Origin: Phanerodontia chrysosporium
Lineage: Eukaryota > Basidiomycota > Agaricomycetes > Polyporales > Phanerochaetaceae
NCBI GenBank assembly: GCA_001910725.1
Contig: MJGA01000011.1
Span: 1-64,000, forward strand
DNA length: 64,000 bases
Reading direction: 5' to 3'
Positions 34,017 through 46,342 of the stretch are shown here, one piece after another (the first letter of the stretch is position 1; each line of letters starts with the position of its first letter). A model generated the notes under the pieces. It did not search any database. It worked only from the letters and a program-made list of their open reading frames with translations, and was not told where the DNA came from. The position numbers were made by a program, and so were the translations under genes.

Positions 34017-37000
34017 ATGATCCGCAAGGCCAAAGGCTCAAGTGGAAAAGGCGTCCGAGTCCGCACTTCCACGGGCTTTGGGACTATAAAGCAGGAACTT
34101 CGGCTGGCTTCAGACGCGCACCTTCGAAAGCAACATATGCAAGAACGTCGCCACCAATTCTTAGCATGTAAGTCTGATCTTATGTCTGGATTCTCCGCCC
34201 GCAGCTGACCAAAGTGTGCACTGCGCAGCTCTCTCGTTTGAGGAGCGCGAGCAGTTTTTATCAGGTCCCGGCGACGATCCAATGGACGTTGACGAAGTCG
34301 AGCGGGCGGCCTTTGCGCAGTTACCCCCTGGAGAGGAAGGCCTGTTCTTGAGTCATGCTGGCGGGGAGGAGGAGCTGTATAGATCTCTATTGGAGGCACC
34401 AGCTAGGTACGAAGGTTGCCCACCTCATGTTGTTCTCTACTGATCAATCTCTAGGAAATCGAAGGACGTCCGGCTCCGCCGAGATCGACGCCGCGCTCAA
34501 AACCGGGAGTGGGAGGCGCAGCTTCCGTCGCTAGTAGACGCCTACATGGCGTGGAGAGGTGGTCTGGCACAAGCAGAGGGCGCAGAAAGAAGCGAGGGAG
34601 TTGCTGGAGGTAGCGAGATGAAGCAGTGGGAGGTACTCGTGGTCGACATGTTCGGTGCGTCTTCTTGCCTTCGTAATGAGAGGGTTACTAACGGATCGCA
34701 GAACGCAGCGAGCGCCCTTTCGTCAGCAGGCCCGAGGATCTGGCCAACGCAGTGTTACTCCGTGCGGGGTACCTCGGCGTTGCTCCGCAACCATCGGTGG
34801 CCATCTCCGTCAAGATCCTCGAAATGTTCCACCAGTTACATGTCACCTGTCCAAGACTCAGTGTACAGGCGCAGGCGAAAGCTCTCTGTCGGTTGCAGGG
34901 GGTAAGTCAATTATTGCTGCTATGTGCACCGGCTCATACATTGCTTTTCAGGTAGCTTATTACCCGTATCTCTCGGCGCAGCTCAGTACCGCGTACGACA
35001 CCTTCCTCGCGATACGGCGCCGCGTTGACGCCAAAGTCGCGGAGGCACTGGGGCGCAATTCAGCGAATTGGCGCATGCTCAACGCGTGTGCGCCGTGTCT
35101 GTACCAACTGGAGGGCGAGCCGACATTGTCGCCGTCGATGCTAGTTGCGATGGACGGCAATTCATCGCTGAAGTTGGTCGACGACATGTTCCGATTTGGC
35201 CAGTCAAGGCACGATGGTCGCGACGGACGCTCGGACATCTGGCTAACTGCGGAGCAAGTTGACGAATACAAGGACTGGAAGGCACACGGCGTATGTATTC
35301 TTCCGCTCTCGTATCGTGCGTATCTGACACCGCATCAGCCTTGTCCTGAGATAGTTCCCCAGGACGAGCCTAGTGAGGATAACAACCCACAGGTCACGAC
35401 TTCTGTACCGGGTGAGGCGCACAGTTTGGGTTCGCCGGCCGCCGCTTCCGCCGCCCCTACCACGACCTGTCCTGCCCCGGCCTCGCATGTCGAGACACCC
35501 TCCATGCCGCACTCGTCAGATATTAATGTCAAGGCCGCCGAGTCCGCTGTACCGACTGCACCGACACCACCACCACCACCTCCAGCAGCGGCTTCAGATT
35601 ACACGACTTCAACTGCAAGCCACAAGCTGCCATCAGACGATGGCGATATAGCCTGGCTGGAGCTCACAGATGAAGACGAAGAGGTGCGGGAGAAGCTGGA
35701 TGACTGTGTAAACAGATGGCGGAATGCGGGCCCAGAGGCCCGGAAAAAAATGTTCGCTTTGTTTGCAATGACTGGTATCTTCATTGTCGTGTGTCGGCAT
35801 GGTCATCTATTAGTGATCTGTGATATGATTCGGAGCGGAGAATTGTTTGTCTATGCAACCGCTGTCTTTTTTCTTGCACACAGACTAATCACTGTGACAG
35901 GATGAAATACCCTCTTGCCGTCATCAACAAGATGATGGAAGTCTACGGCACCGACTTCTGCTATGGGTACGACATTGCCTGTGCTTTCGACAAGATCCTC
36001 CGCCGCACCACCCTCGGACCGAAGGCCAGAGCTCTCGGAGTGAGTGGTGTCGTCCCGGCATTCCACGGGCATGCGCATAACCGAAGATGCCAACTCTCAT
36101 GGCATCCGACATATGTGGTTGGCTGCGGAAAGGAAGATTTTGAAGGGTGCGAGCGTGTGTTCTCGGCCTCCAACGCACTTGCTGCGACGACGCGCTTCGC
36201 GTCTGTTTTTCACCGGCATCAGGCCATCGATGAATACTTCAAGCACTGGGATGAAGAGAAACATGCTGAAGAAGGTAAACTTATTTCTATGCCTTATACA
36301 TTTGCTGACTACGTCTCAAGCCAAGTTCATCGTGAACAACTACGAGCAGGCCACCAAAATCCTTGCCGACGACTCCGCGGCGCTGTGGGCTCTTCGACAG
36401 CAGACGCCGATGTCCGACAACGATCTCGAACGTTACTACCGGGAGGAACAAGAATACATTGAAGCACTTGCGAAGGAACCCGACAATGTGAAGGGCACAG
36501 TCGAGTACATGGACGCGCTCTTGACTCTGGACGTGGCTGAGTAGGTGTCTATATCAAAAGTTGCAGATGGCGTGATTAATAGACTCTCAGGAGTGAAGTC
36601 CAGCAGGCACGGCTGGAGGTGCGGCACATTGAGCGGTCCATACAGCAACACGGATATCATAGCAAGGTTGTCAGCGACATCAAGAAGCGCTCTGCTGCTG
36701 CGTCAGCACGATTTCTTGAAGTGTCCGAGCATGTGCGCACCCTTGAAGACGTGCTCGGGATCACGCAGCGATGGGAGAAGAACTCGCCTGCATATCTCGA
36801 GGGCCTGACGATTGTTACGGAGCGCAGGTACCGCCAGGCTGTCGACCGACTCGAGCAGCTCCTAGTGCAGCGGTTTGCTGAGCTTTCGAAACTGGGCATG
36901 AGCGGGACAGGTATGAGTTTCCCTTCCTGACAGATCGTTGCTTACCCCTAGTATTCAGGCTACAAGCAGCGCGAGAAGATAACGAAGGCGCTCAAGGCAC

Positions 37001-37680
37001 GCGCCACAGCGATCAAGCGTGCTCTCGAAGAGTACAACCGCCGTGCGCAGGAGCTACCCTCACCGCGCTCACCTGTCACATGGGCGCAAGCTGTGGAGAT
37101 GGCTTCGACCGGCGATTTTGCCCTGCTACGTGACACCCGTCAAGATTTCAAGACTCAGGAATGGGCTCAACCGATCCGACGCAAGGCGACCGCGATTTAC
37201 TTCAATATCAAGCGGGCACGAGAGGAGATCATCAGATTGAATGTCGAGGTACCTCGCTTGCTCACCAGCATGCTAGATGACCATGTCGACTACTACCGCG
37301 CCATCAAGCAAGTTATCGTCGTCAACACTGCGCTCGCCTACGAGCTTTCGCGTCAATGGGAATACCGTAATGCAGTCCACACGAAGATGGCGGCGCGTCT
37401 ACACATGCTTACGAAGGTCCACGGATTCTCCGGCAGGCTGCAAACTGGTCTGCGCGTTGGCCGCAACCCAAACATTGGTGTTGGTGTGCCTCTCCCTTCG
37501 TGGGCGAGACCCGCGACTCCCGAGGCCTGCGGCAGCGACGAGGATCAGGTGACGGGCGTCTCAGTAGCGGACGTGAACGAAAGTCGGACACAGGAGCTTG
37601 AGGAGAATGCTGACGCTGACAAGTATGACGACACAGAATCTGAGCATGGACTTGTAGAGTTTGTTCACGATATAGAATGA
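34017..37680 (+). CDS. KDZ (Kyakuja-Dileera-Zisupton) transposase
   Basis: This is a DDE/RNase H-fold transposase that should cut and join the element ends. Nine exons (34017-34167, 34229-34406, 34455-34654, 34702-34901, 34952-35844, 35901-36274, 36321-36540, 36591-36910, 36959-37680) join in frame to 1085 residues. The N-terminus has the pattern WEAQLPSLVDAYMAW...WEVLVVDMF, then GYLGVAPQPSVAISVKILEMF. The core has AMDGNSSLK (Asp near 311), CRHG, MIRSGE, YGYDIACAF (Asp near 565), AFHGHAHNRRCQL and EDFEGCERVFS (Glu near 625), the probable catalytic triad. A CxxC (NACAPC) precedes it and an acidic Ser/Pro linker interrupts the core. Intron 6 ends AAG. Alternating basic and acidic helices follow to an acidic tail. 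Confidence 0.92.
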
Positions 37681-39796
37681 AAATACGAGCTCTTGCTGCT
37701 AAGTCGATGTGCTTGCGCCAGCCGGTGCTTCGGAGTCTTGCGCGCTTATGTCAGGTATGAACTCCATTGACCTCCTTGATACTATGTGCATAAACCATGA
37801 ACTAGCGGTCCGAAAAATATGAGATAAAATATAATGACTTGGCCTCCGTGCTAGATATATGCAGTCCAGTTGTTCTTGCTGTCCAGCTAGCCTGAATTTG
37901 TCTGGAAATCGCTCAAAAATAATCGCAACATAAGAAGACTAAACTAACGCTGGCATGAGTACTATGTCCGCAGCGAGGCCCTACAGAAACCACCAAAGCC
38001 ATCTTGGGAAGCACGAGAAGGTATAAACGTCCTGCATATGCCCATGAGAGAAACATTACCATGGTGTAACTGGGGTTGACACTCTATCCTGTTTTCTCGT
38101 GAAGAGATGCTGTGTAGAAGATAAGGAGCTAGTATCAGGTATTCCAAAGCACCAGGAACAACTACAGATACTCAGCTGGGCATAACAACTCCTAGATGAT
38201 CAGCAAGATAGCAGTCTGTATCGCAAAGAAGATGTCAGCCCGCGCATAAATAGGGCCATGAACACCACCGGATTTGAACGGAATAGACCCACGGGGCGTA
38301 GACCAACGTCTTGTGAGTAAGGAGGCATTGGTGGACCGATGCAATGTACGTGGAGGTGATGAGGGTCACTGAACTACTCACCCGCATGAGAAGCGGACAC
38401 CCAGCATGGACATAGCCCTAACCACTTGTCTGTGCTGCGAGAACGGAGCTTCTGTAGTCTTTCGAACACGATGGCGAAGAGTTTTGGGCCCAAATCTGCT
38501 GGGCCCATGACCCGCACACGTAACAACCTGACAGGAGAAACATGGTAAGCATAGCGGCGGGATCGATAATATCTGCACCTGTTGCAGTCCGGATTTGTGC
38601 ACAATACGGATACGTAGTGTCTGGGCACATTACACTTTGTCCGATGTGGCTGGTGCAAGTATATGTTGTGGGAGCAAAGGAGAGGTGTGGGAGGATGCGG
38701 TTTCCGACTATGTCGGCATGACGCGCGAGAGCGAGTTGTGAGCACGCTCGAGTCCCGCGCTTTCAGCTGCGACACTCACTAAGCACTTCCCACTCTGCAA
38801 CACTCTGACCTCCGATGGCCGTAGAATCTGGCATATATGAAATATGGTATGTGTTCTACTCCATTACATAGAATTTAACTCATAGGAAGCCTCTATGCGT
38901 CTTGTCAAGCCTTGGTGTCCTCTTCGGCCCCAAATTGCAGGTATACACATCTCGTCGCACTGCCCATGACCCTAGAGGGATGAGTGCGTATGTGGAGTGT
39001 TGTATACGCCGGGAGTATACATTTTGAGAGGTAGAGAACAGAGCTCGAGGCTGGGAAAGTACGTGCAGCATCGTTGGGACTCGGTGAGCTACCCATTAGG
39101 TCTCATCGGCGAAACTCTCACAACCTCGCGCTGTTCTGCCCAGATCTCTATCCCGAAGCATGGTGTATGCCATGTACTATACGAACGCAGAAGGATTCGC
39201 GCGTACGCCGTTACATACAGTGGCTATAGTACGAGAGGTCCGCATGGTCCTAAGTACCACAGCTCACCGTGTCGAGAGGTCAAGACCTTAGTAAGTGCAC
39301 ATCTACTCTTTTACTGAGTGTATGTAACGCTAGACATACTTGAACATCGCCTAGGACGTGGCAGACCATGGCGTATTTACGACCCGCGGCCTGTCGACGA
39401 TATTGTCAGACCCCGCACCGGGTCGGACGGCTCCGTATGGCTCGCAAGTTTCAACCGATACTAAGTACCAAGGGGATTATTTGCTGCAAGGCTTAGACCT
39501 TTATATTGCTATTGTGAGTCACAATTGCGATTCTTGTTTCTGTCAAGTCATCTGTGATCGTGTTTGAGACCTATTGGACAGACGGCACCTCCCCATAGGT
39601 TTACAGTAGCATGCAGTATTGTTTGTCATAATATATTTCGATTTTAGAGTAAATATAAATGTAGCCATGCGAGCTCACCAGACGAGGCAATGTGCACAGC
39701 TGCAGAGTCGACACCGACACATGGTTCAGGTAGCGCCCATCGACACGCGTGCGCCGCCAATGCGTGAACGTCTTGCCATCTTCCTCACCGCCCTCG
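37681..39796. other. gene-free interior of the KDZ element
   Basis: About 2.1 kb between the transposase and the second gene has no frame I can support on either strand. It is more AT-rich than the flanking host DNA and may hold regulatory or scaffold sequence of the element. Confidence 0.55.
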
Positions 39797-41290
39797 ATGA
39801 GCACACTTCCCAACCTCGCTGTCCCATTCTCCCCCCAAGGGATTGCCGCACTTCGTTCGTCCTTGAATGATAATGGACGCGGTCATCTCTACTCGCGCTA
39901 TCAGTCGCGCTTCGACGCCGCAGATATTGCCTTCCTCGCCGCCGGCGTGCACAAGACTGGGCCCCACGCTCCTCTAACTGAGGAGTTTACCTTTCACAAC
40001 GCGTTCGGGAAGTTTCGGGAGCAGTCAGGGAGCCCTCAGGAGCGGGACAAGCTGCTTCATCGCTTGAATGACTTGATCGTGGACTTGGTAAGTGGCGCGT
40101 TCCATGTATAAAAAATGTTAACACGCTATTTGCCAAGGTCACATTGCGGGATCGTGTACAGGGAGGCGTTACCCTTATGATCTACTTCCCTGGGACACAG
40201 CGACCCGGCCAGCAAGCTGTACCGCAAAATATCAAGAACATTGTTTATTTCCCGCCCTCCGTCATGACGACCTTACCCTCCGCAAGGCCCGCCATCCTTC
40301 GGATTGTCCAGATATTCTCAGAGAAGATCGGAGTGCCCTTCGCCGGTATGTGGAAGGCCGCCTTTCGTGCCGCAGGATGGGACCTACCGCCACCGAGAAG
40401 CATCGAGCCGCCGCATTCATCGCAACGGAACGGCTTATCATTGCGTCCACTCACCGGAACGCCTCTCTACCTCATCCATGCTTTCCCCCCCGGAGAACTC
40501 GAACCTGCCCTGGAAAGGGAAGCTGCAGCTGTGCGCACGAGCTGCGATCCCGACGAGGATGATGATCCTCTGGCCGCACAGTTAGAGAGTGCGATCATGC
40601 TCTCGATGCAAGATCGCATCTCTTTCCTAGAGGGTCAGGTCACGCAGTTACAAGCACTCGTGACTGAGAGGGAGCACGAGCGGGACGAATTCCGCCAGGC
40701 GGCAACGTCCAGACCACGTACGTGATTTATATTCCTAGAATAAAAACATGGCCTGATACATCGCAGCTTCGACGACACCGTCAGCAACCTCCTCTTCCGA
40801 GCACAGCGTGGTAGACCCAAGTTCATCTGCGGCAATGCACGATTGCCCGTCTTCCGCATCTTCGCAGCCGACGTCCAGCCATGCAACGCATCCTCCCGGT
40901 GTTCACAGCTCCTCGGTATCTGATTCGTCTCACGTGTCCCATCCACCGTCCAGACATGCGGCTCGTGCACCGAGTGTAGTCTCGGTGTCTAGCGAGTCTA
41001 CCGTGTTTTCGTCCACTAGTACGCTTACACCGGCAACGAACACTGATGACGAGGATCCGCCGTTTGGTGCCGAGACCGAGACCTACCTTCGTGAGCACCA
41101 ACTGCCACTGACTTGGCGAGGTATATTCTGGGAGGTTGCCGAAGAGTATGACACTCCTGACTGGGCAGTAATGCTGAGGACATACATGCGACCAGGTGGA
41201 ACGGAGGAACAGCAAGCACGTCGTACTCTGCGTGCTCAGGATATGGCATTCTGTATGTTTATAGACCGTGAGGAAAGGAATGGGGAGTGA
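39797..41290 (+). CDS. KDZ-borne protein of unknown function, coiled-coil
   Basis: Exons 39797-40087, 40138-40717 and 40767-41290 join in frame to 464 residues. The start MSTLPNLAVPFSPQG was chosen over an ATG 48 bases upstream. The N-terminal half is globular (GVTLMIYFPGTQRPGQQ, IVYFPPSVM, IGVPFAGMWKAAFRAAGW). A probable coiled coil near residues 255-285 reads QDRISFLEGQVTQLQALV. A long Ser/Thr-rich linker follows, then a C-terminal block (LPLTWRGIFWEVAEEY). Introns are 50 and 49 bp; the first ends AAG. Being inside the inverted repeats in the same orientation as the transposase, it is probably an element gene. I do not recognise the family. Confidence 0.75.
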
Positions 41291-41439
41291 AGCTTGAAGC
41301 CTTAGCTTGCTACACAATAATTCATGTATATTTCCCGAGTTTTGGCAGTGAGATCACGTGCGCATACCGCGGATGGCAGCGCTCGAAGACTTTGACAGCT
41401 GTGAGAACATCACAGCATATCCAGGGCATTCCCGCAGAT

Positions 41440-44242
41440 ATGCCGCAGGCGTCCCACAGTCAGCATGCGACATTTACCACTGCCCCTCCAGATCCCAGCT
41501 CGCGCCGGCAGGCAGCTCCCATGTCAACAAGTCAACAGGCGCGACGGCGGGAGCAGCAAGCTGATATGCAAGCTCGCTTGCAACGGTTAGTTCAAGAGTG
41601 GTATGAATACTCGATGAAGCATGCCGCGGCTATGAGCGAGGTCTGCGGAAAGCCAGTATCGTCATGCATCAACATGCTCTTCTCCTACGCGAAGTCGACA
41701 CGCGAAGAACGCGAGCCAAGCAGCTGGAACGCGTTCCTCAGTATGTACAAGGACAAAATTGTGGAGAGTACGTCGTAACCTCACTGTGTGGTCAGACTAG
41801 TGAACTGAATACATCACCTTTACTAGATTCAGGACTTGAAGTGAATGGGCGCGATTTTCTCCCTGAACTGTCCAAGGCCGCACACGAGGAGTACGAGAAG
41901 TTGTCAGCCGAGGAGAAGGCTGAAATTCTCGAGACGTTTCGTGACATACGCGAAGCACGGAGCCGCACAGTGCGTGTCACCGAGCGCGAGCGGATTGCGG
42001 ATATCATGGCATCCTTGATGCGGATTCAAAAAGAGGTGAGTACTAAGCCATAGCTTGGTATCTAACACTTCTGACGGCTGTTGCATAGCTCTTGGGCATA
42101 AAGTACCGTGCCGGTACTGAAGCGTTCATGTGTATCGTAAAAAATACGCATGAATATACCTTCGAGCCCATCTGGTTCTTCACTAGCCCCAAGATAGACC
42201 CGCATCTATCAGTTGTAGTAGGGCAGAAGGGCTGTGGTTGGGATTGCAACGCAATAGGAACGTATTTCCAGTCGTTTGCTGTCTTGGGAGGTGACGCAGT
42301 AACAGGTACGTCCTTCGCACCCATTTGTTTGCCGTGACATGTCCTAATCCCTTGTGTAGCTGGCTTGAAGACAGAAGCCGAGCAGGTGAAGCATTACAAG
42401 GCGTTAATTCGCTCCCGAATCAGTGAGGGCCTCGGTGCGTATTCATGTCACCATGAATGGTGTGTAAGCTGCTAAAATATTGCTCCGGTGACAGTCAACA
42501 TCACGAAAAACCCAAGAGCAAGGATGGAATATGTCAACTACTTCCGGGATATCGTCGAACGTTACCATATCAAGATGGTCGGGTGGACGTTCGACGGGCC
42601 AGCGCCCACTTGCCCAAGTCAGCTCGGCAGCAGTGTCACTCCTCTCAAGAAGCTATACAACGCCCTCCGGGATGGTGTATGCAAGTTTGTCAAAATCAGT
42701 GAGGAGGAAGTTGCGAGAATGAAAGCGGAACGTGAAGAAGCGGTGGCAGCTGGTCAGGCAACAGCGTCTAAGCCAAGGAAGAAGCGCGCCGACGCGGGTG
42801 TTGCTAGAGGCCAGAACAAACGCACAAAAGGCAAGCAAGCATCCATGCAGGCTGCGCAAGATGGTTCGGGTGACAACGCGCCGTTATCAAGTGGCCCTCG
42901 CACGAAGCGCCGTAGGCACACAACAGACGGGCCTGCACTGTCTCCAGATGCGCCTTCCCCTCCGGCCGACACGCAGCAACGCTTCGTCCCACACCTACCT
43001 TCTACCCGCCCAATGCCAGTTCAGTCCACACAGCCTCCTACGCAGATGCAACTCACTTCGCATTCGGGCCAACTGCCCCCAGCTGACCCGGCGACGCAGT
43101 TAACGCACATGATACCACCTAGGCCGCTGTCTCCCTCGCGTCAAGGCTCCATGTCTCCGACACCCCAGCTCCCCCGCACGCCCTCCCTGTTAGCCTCACC
43201 ACTTGTGCCGATGACGCATGTTGCATCTCGGACCCCTGCGCTGGGTTCTCTGAGCCAGCAGGCGCCGAGGTCTAGTCTGGCACCGTTGCCTTCCGCGTTT
43301 CGCGCACCATCGGCTCTTGCGCCCCGTGCGCCGTTGCGACCGCTCTCTGCAGCCTCTCCGTTTGCTCCTGCGTCCCGCTTGCCGTCGCGACCGCCGTCTA
43401 CAACGCCGTCGACTCCCGCAACTCCGCGACTGCTGCCCACCGTGTCATCATCGGCTCCTGCATCCCGTACGCCATCGCGACCGCCGTCTACAACGCCGTT
43501 GTCGGCTCCTGCGTCCCGTGCGCCATCGCGACCGCCGTCTACAACGCCGTTGTCGGCTCCTGCGTCCCGTGCGCCGTTGCGACCGCTCTCTACAGCCTCG
43601 CCGTTTGCTCCTGCATCCCACTTGCTGTCGCAATCGCCGTCTACAATGCCGCCATCTCCCGCAACTCCGCGACTGCTGCCCACTGTGCCACTGCCCCCTT
43701 CGCTCCGCATGTCACCGAGGGCGTCACCGTCTCTGACACAGCTACTGCCACTCCCAATGCCACCATCCTACCCAGTCCATCAGATCCACCATTCACCTCT
43801 CGAATCACCATCACGCGCTGCCTCAGGACCCTTACAGCCCGCACCTCCATTGCAGCGAGGTCATCCGCTCGATGTTACAGGTCAAACGATGCATGCACGC
43901 TTTGCGCAGCAGCGCTTGCCTGTAAGCGGGTTCACTACATTACGACCATCCTCAGCGCAGTCGCGGCAGCTGCCTCATGTCCCGCCCGTCATCGCAGGTG
44001 CTCTCCCGCCCTCGGTATTGCCATCCCTAGGTCCACATGATAACAGGCCATCTATGCCCTCCCCGTCAACCTTTCCCGCGTCATTACCGGGTCCTGTGCA
44101 CTATGGTCAGGCAACACTGGGTCCAGGTTCTCCCAGTATGGGTTTCAGTCCCTCAATGCACACGTCGCAGGTACAATACAGTACTAACCTGTATGGATAT
44201 GGACATAACGTGTTTTCAGAGTCGGATTTTCACCCATCATAG
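41440..44242 (+). CDS. KDZ-borne protein, HMG-like N-terminus and Ser/Pro-rich tail
   Basis: Exons 41440-41767, 41833-42035, 42089-42305, 42360-42434 and 42495-44242 join in frame to 856 residues. The N-terminal part has SSWNAFLSMYKDKI...LPELSKAAHEEYEKLSAEEKAEIL, whose spacing recalls an HMG box. A conserved-looking middle (GTEAFMCIVKNTHEYTFEP, YFQSFAVLGGDAVT, YVNYFRDIVERYHIKMVGW) resembles proteins I have seen repeatedly in mushroom genomes without assigned function. A basic patch (KPRKKRA) may be a nuclear signal. From about residue 440 the chain is low-complexity Ser/Pro/Thr with a 17-residue repeat. The start is uncertain; ATG 41521 also fits. DNA binding is inference. Confidence 0.72.
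43451..43603 (+). repeat. 51-bp coding minisatellite
   Basis: Three units with a 51-base period (starts 43451, 43502, 43553) encode the 17-residue repeat SAPASRAPSRPPSTTPL. More degenerate units flank it to about 43330 and 43720. The period is a multiple of three, so copy-number change keeps the frame. Confidence 0.8.
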
Positions 44243-44374
44243 CTATCTCATGTATATTATGATGCATTGAAACTTTATAAACAATATACTGTGTGGTATA
44301 TACATGAAACCGAAGGGGAACGAGGTGCTTATGGCAAGGAAAAGACTTGGGCGAAATCGGAATGGAAAGCGCCG

Positions 44375-44726
44375 AAGCGCTGGGCTTTGTGGCGCAGGGC
44401 GGAACGGCGGGAGGGCGGGACCGGCAAGCGGGCACCGGGGGAAGCCGGTAGCCGGGTTCAGCGAAGAGACAGGGCGGGGGGACGACCAGGAATGGAAAGG
44501 GGACGGCGCTGGGGCCGAGCGGCAGGACGGCGCGGCGCCCACGTGGGGCCTGGGGCGGGATGCCGACGGTTGACGACGGGAGGGACGAGGGAGGAGGGCT
44601 ACCCGAGCATAATTAGCAAGAAGATACCAAAGAGCGCGCAAATCGACCGAAATCGAAGGCCAAACGCCCCGGAGTCGGAGTCCGATGGAAAGGCTGATAA
44701 GGCCCAATGATGGGGACGATCAGGTG
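44375..44726 (-). repeat. KDZ right terminal inverted repeat
   Basis: Exact reverse complement of 33291-33642. It begins 130 bp after the stop of the third element gene. Confidence 0.95.
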
Positions 44727-44956
44727 GAGCAGTCGTCGTTCTGTCGTCCGCGCCACGTTCTCTCGGACGCATATAAGCGGCGCGTGCGAGCCCCCAGGAC
44801 GAGACACCCACCAGCCCGACGCCCACTCTCTGCGCCTGCGCCCGCGCGGGGCAGCGCCGGCGACCCCAAGGCCTGCGGGCCACGCTCCCGTGCATGCTCT
44901 GCAGCCCGCCGCGCTCGCGCCGGGTGCGGCTCCCGAGACGTGGCGGCCGCAAGGAT
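44727..44956 (+). repeat. segmental duplication, copy 2 (right part)
   Basis: Matches 20572-20792, including a TATA-like GCATATAAGCGGCGCG (about 20610 and 44769). The first eight bases are the right TSD of the KDZ element. Similarity stops after GGCCGCAAGGAT. From 44957 to 45245 I see no gene. Confidence 0.85.
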
Positions 44957-45245
44957 TAGGGTCGACGACGCTGCCCCGCAACCTCGGCATGAGTCTGTGT
45001 GTCGTGGTGGACTAGCCGTCCGCGGCTGTCTTCCGTGCTTGCTGCGTAGAGCCGAGGGCAGCGCGCGGTACGTCTCCTCATGCCGACTACCAGTGAATAT
45101 CCGTGCCGCGCTGAGTCCCAGCCAGGCATCACGTATGCTGCACATACCGGCAGCCATTCTGTGGCGGTCGGTAGGCGCTCAGGAAGGCCTCTTCCTCTCC
45201 GTCTCTCCGCGGGTGACATGACCAAGTTGTCCTCGAGACGCGGCG

Positions 45246-46048
45246 CGACGCCACCAGGAGTGCAATGTTATTGTGATGGCGCGGACTGAGTGCTGCGGCT
45301 CTTCGCCTCCGTCGGCCGCCTGCACGTCCAATCCCTGCGCCCAGACCCGCCGCTGCCGCTCGCGCCCGCGCGCCACACCGTGGCACACCTCGAGGCGCAC
45401 TACACCGGCACGGCGGCGCTGCAGTACCTTGCGCGCACACTGGCCGCCGGCGTGGCACTCGAGACGCTCAGCATGGCCTTCGCCGGCGCCGCGCAGAACG
45501 AGGATGGCGTGCACGACGTCGTGCGCGCGGTCGGGCAGCATCTGCGGAGCGTCTGCGTCGTCGCAATCGTGCCGAGTTTCCTGATGTGTGCGTCTTTCCC
45601 CTTCGCACCCCCGGCGCCGACGACCTTTGCGCTCGCAGAACCCGCCAGCGGACGCGCCTCCGCCGATCGCGCTGCCGGACCTCGCGGCGTGCGCGCTGCT
45701 CACGCACATCGCGCTGCACACGAACCACTTCTTCCGCGCAGGGCGCGCGCGCGCGAGCTCGCGTTCCTCGCGGCGCTCCCCGCCGGCGTGCGCCACGTCG
45801 CGCTCGTGTGGGACAGCTGCGCGCAGGTCGCGGGCTGCCTTCGAGCTCGCGGACGACCTGCGCGGCGTCGCCTGGGCGGACGTCGGCCGTGCGCTCGCGC
45901 GCTGTGCGCACCTCCGCCTGCGACGAGATCGGCCGTGCTCCTCGACAAGTGGCGCGAGCACCAGCTGCTGAAGGACAATGAGGCCGCGCAGGCTGTCGTT
46001 CGCGTGGGGTTTTCTCCTCGGCTGAGGAAGATCGTCAGGTTTGTTTGA
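45246..46048 (+). pseudogene. 5'-truncated F-box-family relic
   Basis: The frame begins without an F-box and carries a family block (LFASVGRLHVQSL, PLAPARHTVAHLEAHY, ALQYLARTLAAGVALETL) that aligns with the relic at 52782-53621. A plausible intron (GTGTGC...CAG, about 45586-45640) leads to LPDLAACALLTHIALHTNHFF. The natural frame then changes at least twice (ADDLRGVAWADVGRALARC is in another frame than the final KWREHQLLKDNEAAQ). It is therefore broken as well as truncated. Confidence 0.65.
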
Positions 46049-46342
46049 TGTCGGGGGATGGTTGGTCGCGTGCATCCTAGGGCTGGACTCGCCCTTCTCT
46101 TCCGTGGATGCAAACTAGTTCATGTCGGACCTGTAGGCTTGGGAGGAGTGTGCGAAATGCAAGTAGTTGACTCTCGCGCAATGTATTATACCTTCCTATT
46201 ACGGCCCGATCAGGTACTGATATCCGGAACCCTCATGGACGAGCGTTTACCGACACCCACCCAGGCGCGCCACAGGTCTTTACGCATATCGACTTTGCAA
46301 GTCGTGAGTTCGTATAATCTATTTGCGCCTTATACTTGTGTA

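Larger units (their letters stand above)
33291..44726 (+). mobile_element. KDZ-type DNA transposon with three genes
   Basis: The element is 11,436 bp with 352-bp terminal inverted repeats (33291-33642 and 44375-44726) that appear identical. It is flanked by the 8-bp TSD GAGCAGTC (33283-33290, 44727-44734). The ends read CACCTGATCG. Three genes lie on the plus strand: a KDZ transposase (34017-37680), a 464-residue unknown (39797-41290) and an 856-residue unknown (41440-44242). The 8-bp TSD agrees with known Zisupton/KDZ elements. Duplication copy 1 preserves the same site uninterrupted. Identical inverted repeats and an open transposase suggest a recent, possibly active, insertion. Confidence 0.95.

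Noticed and set aside
39797..44242. A TET/JBP dioxygenase as KDZ cargo, expected because these have been reported with KDZ elements in mushrooms
   Set aside because: Neither extra gene shows the iron-binding His-x-Asp...His pattern or other dioxygenase features that I can see.
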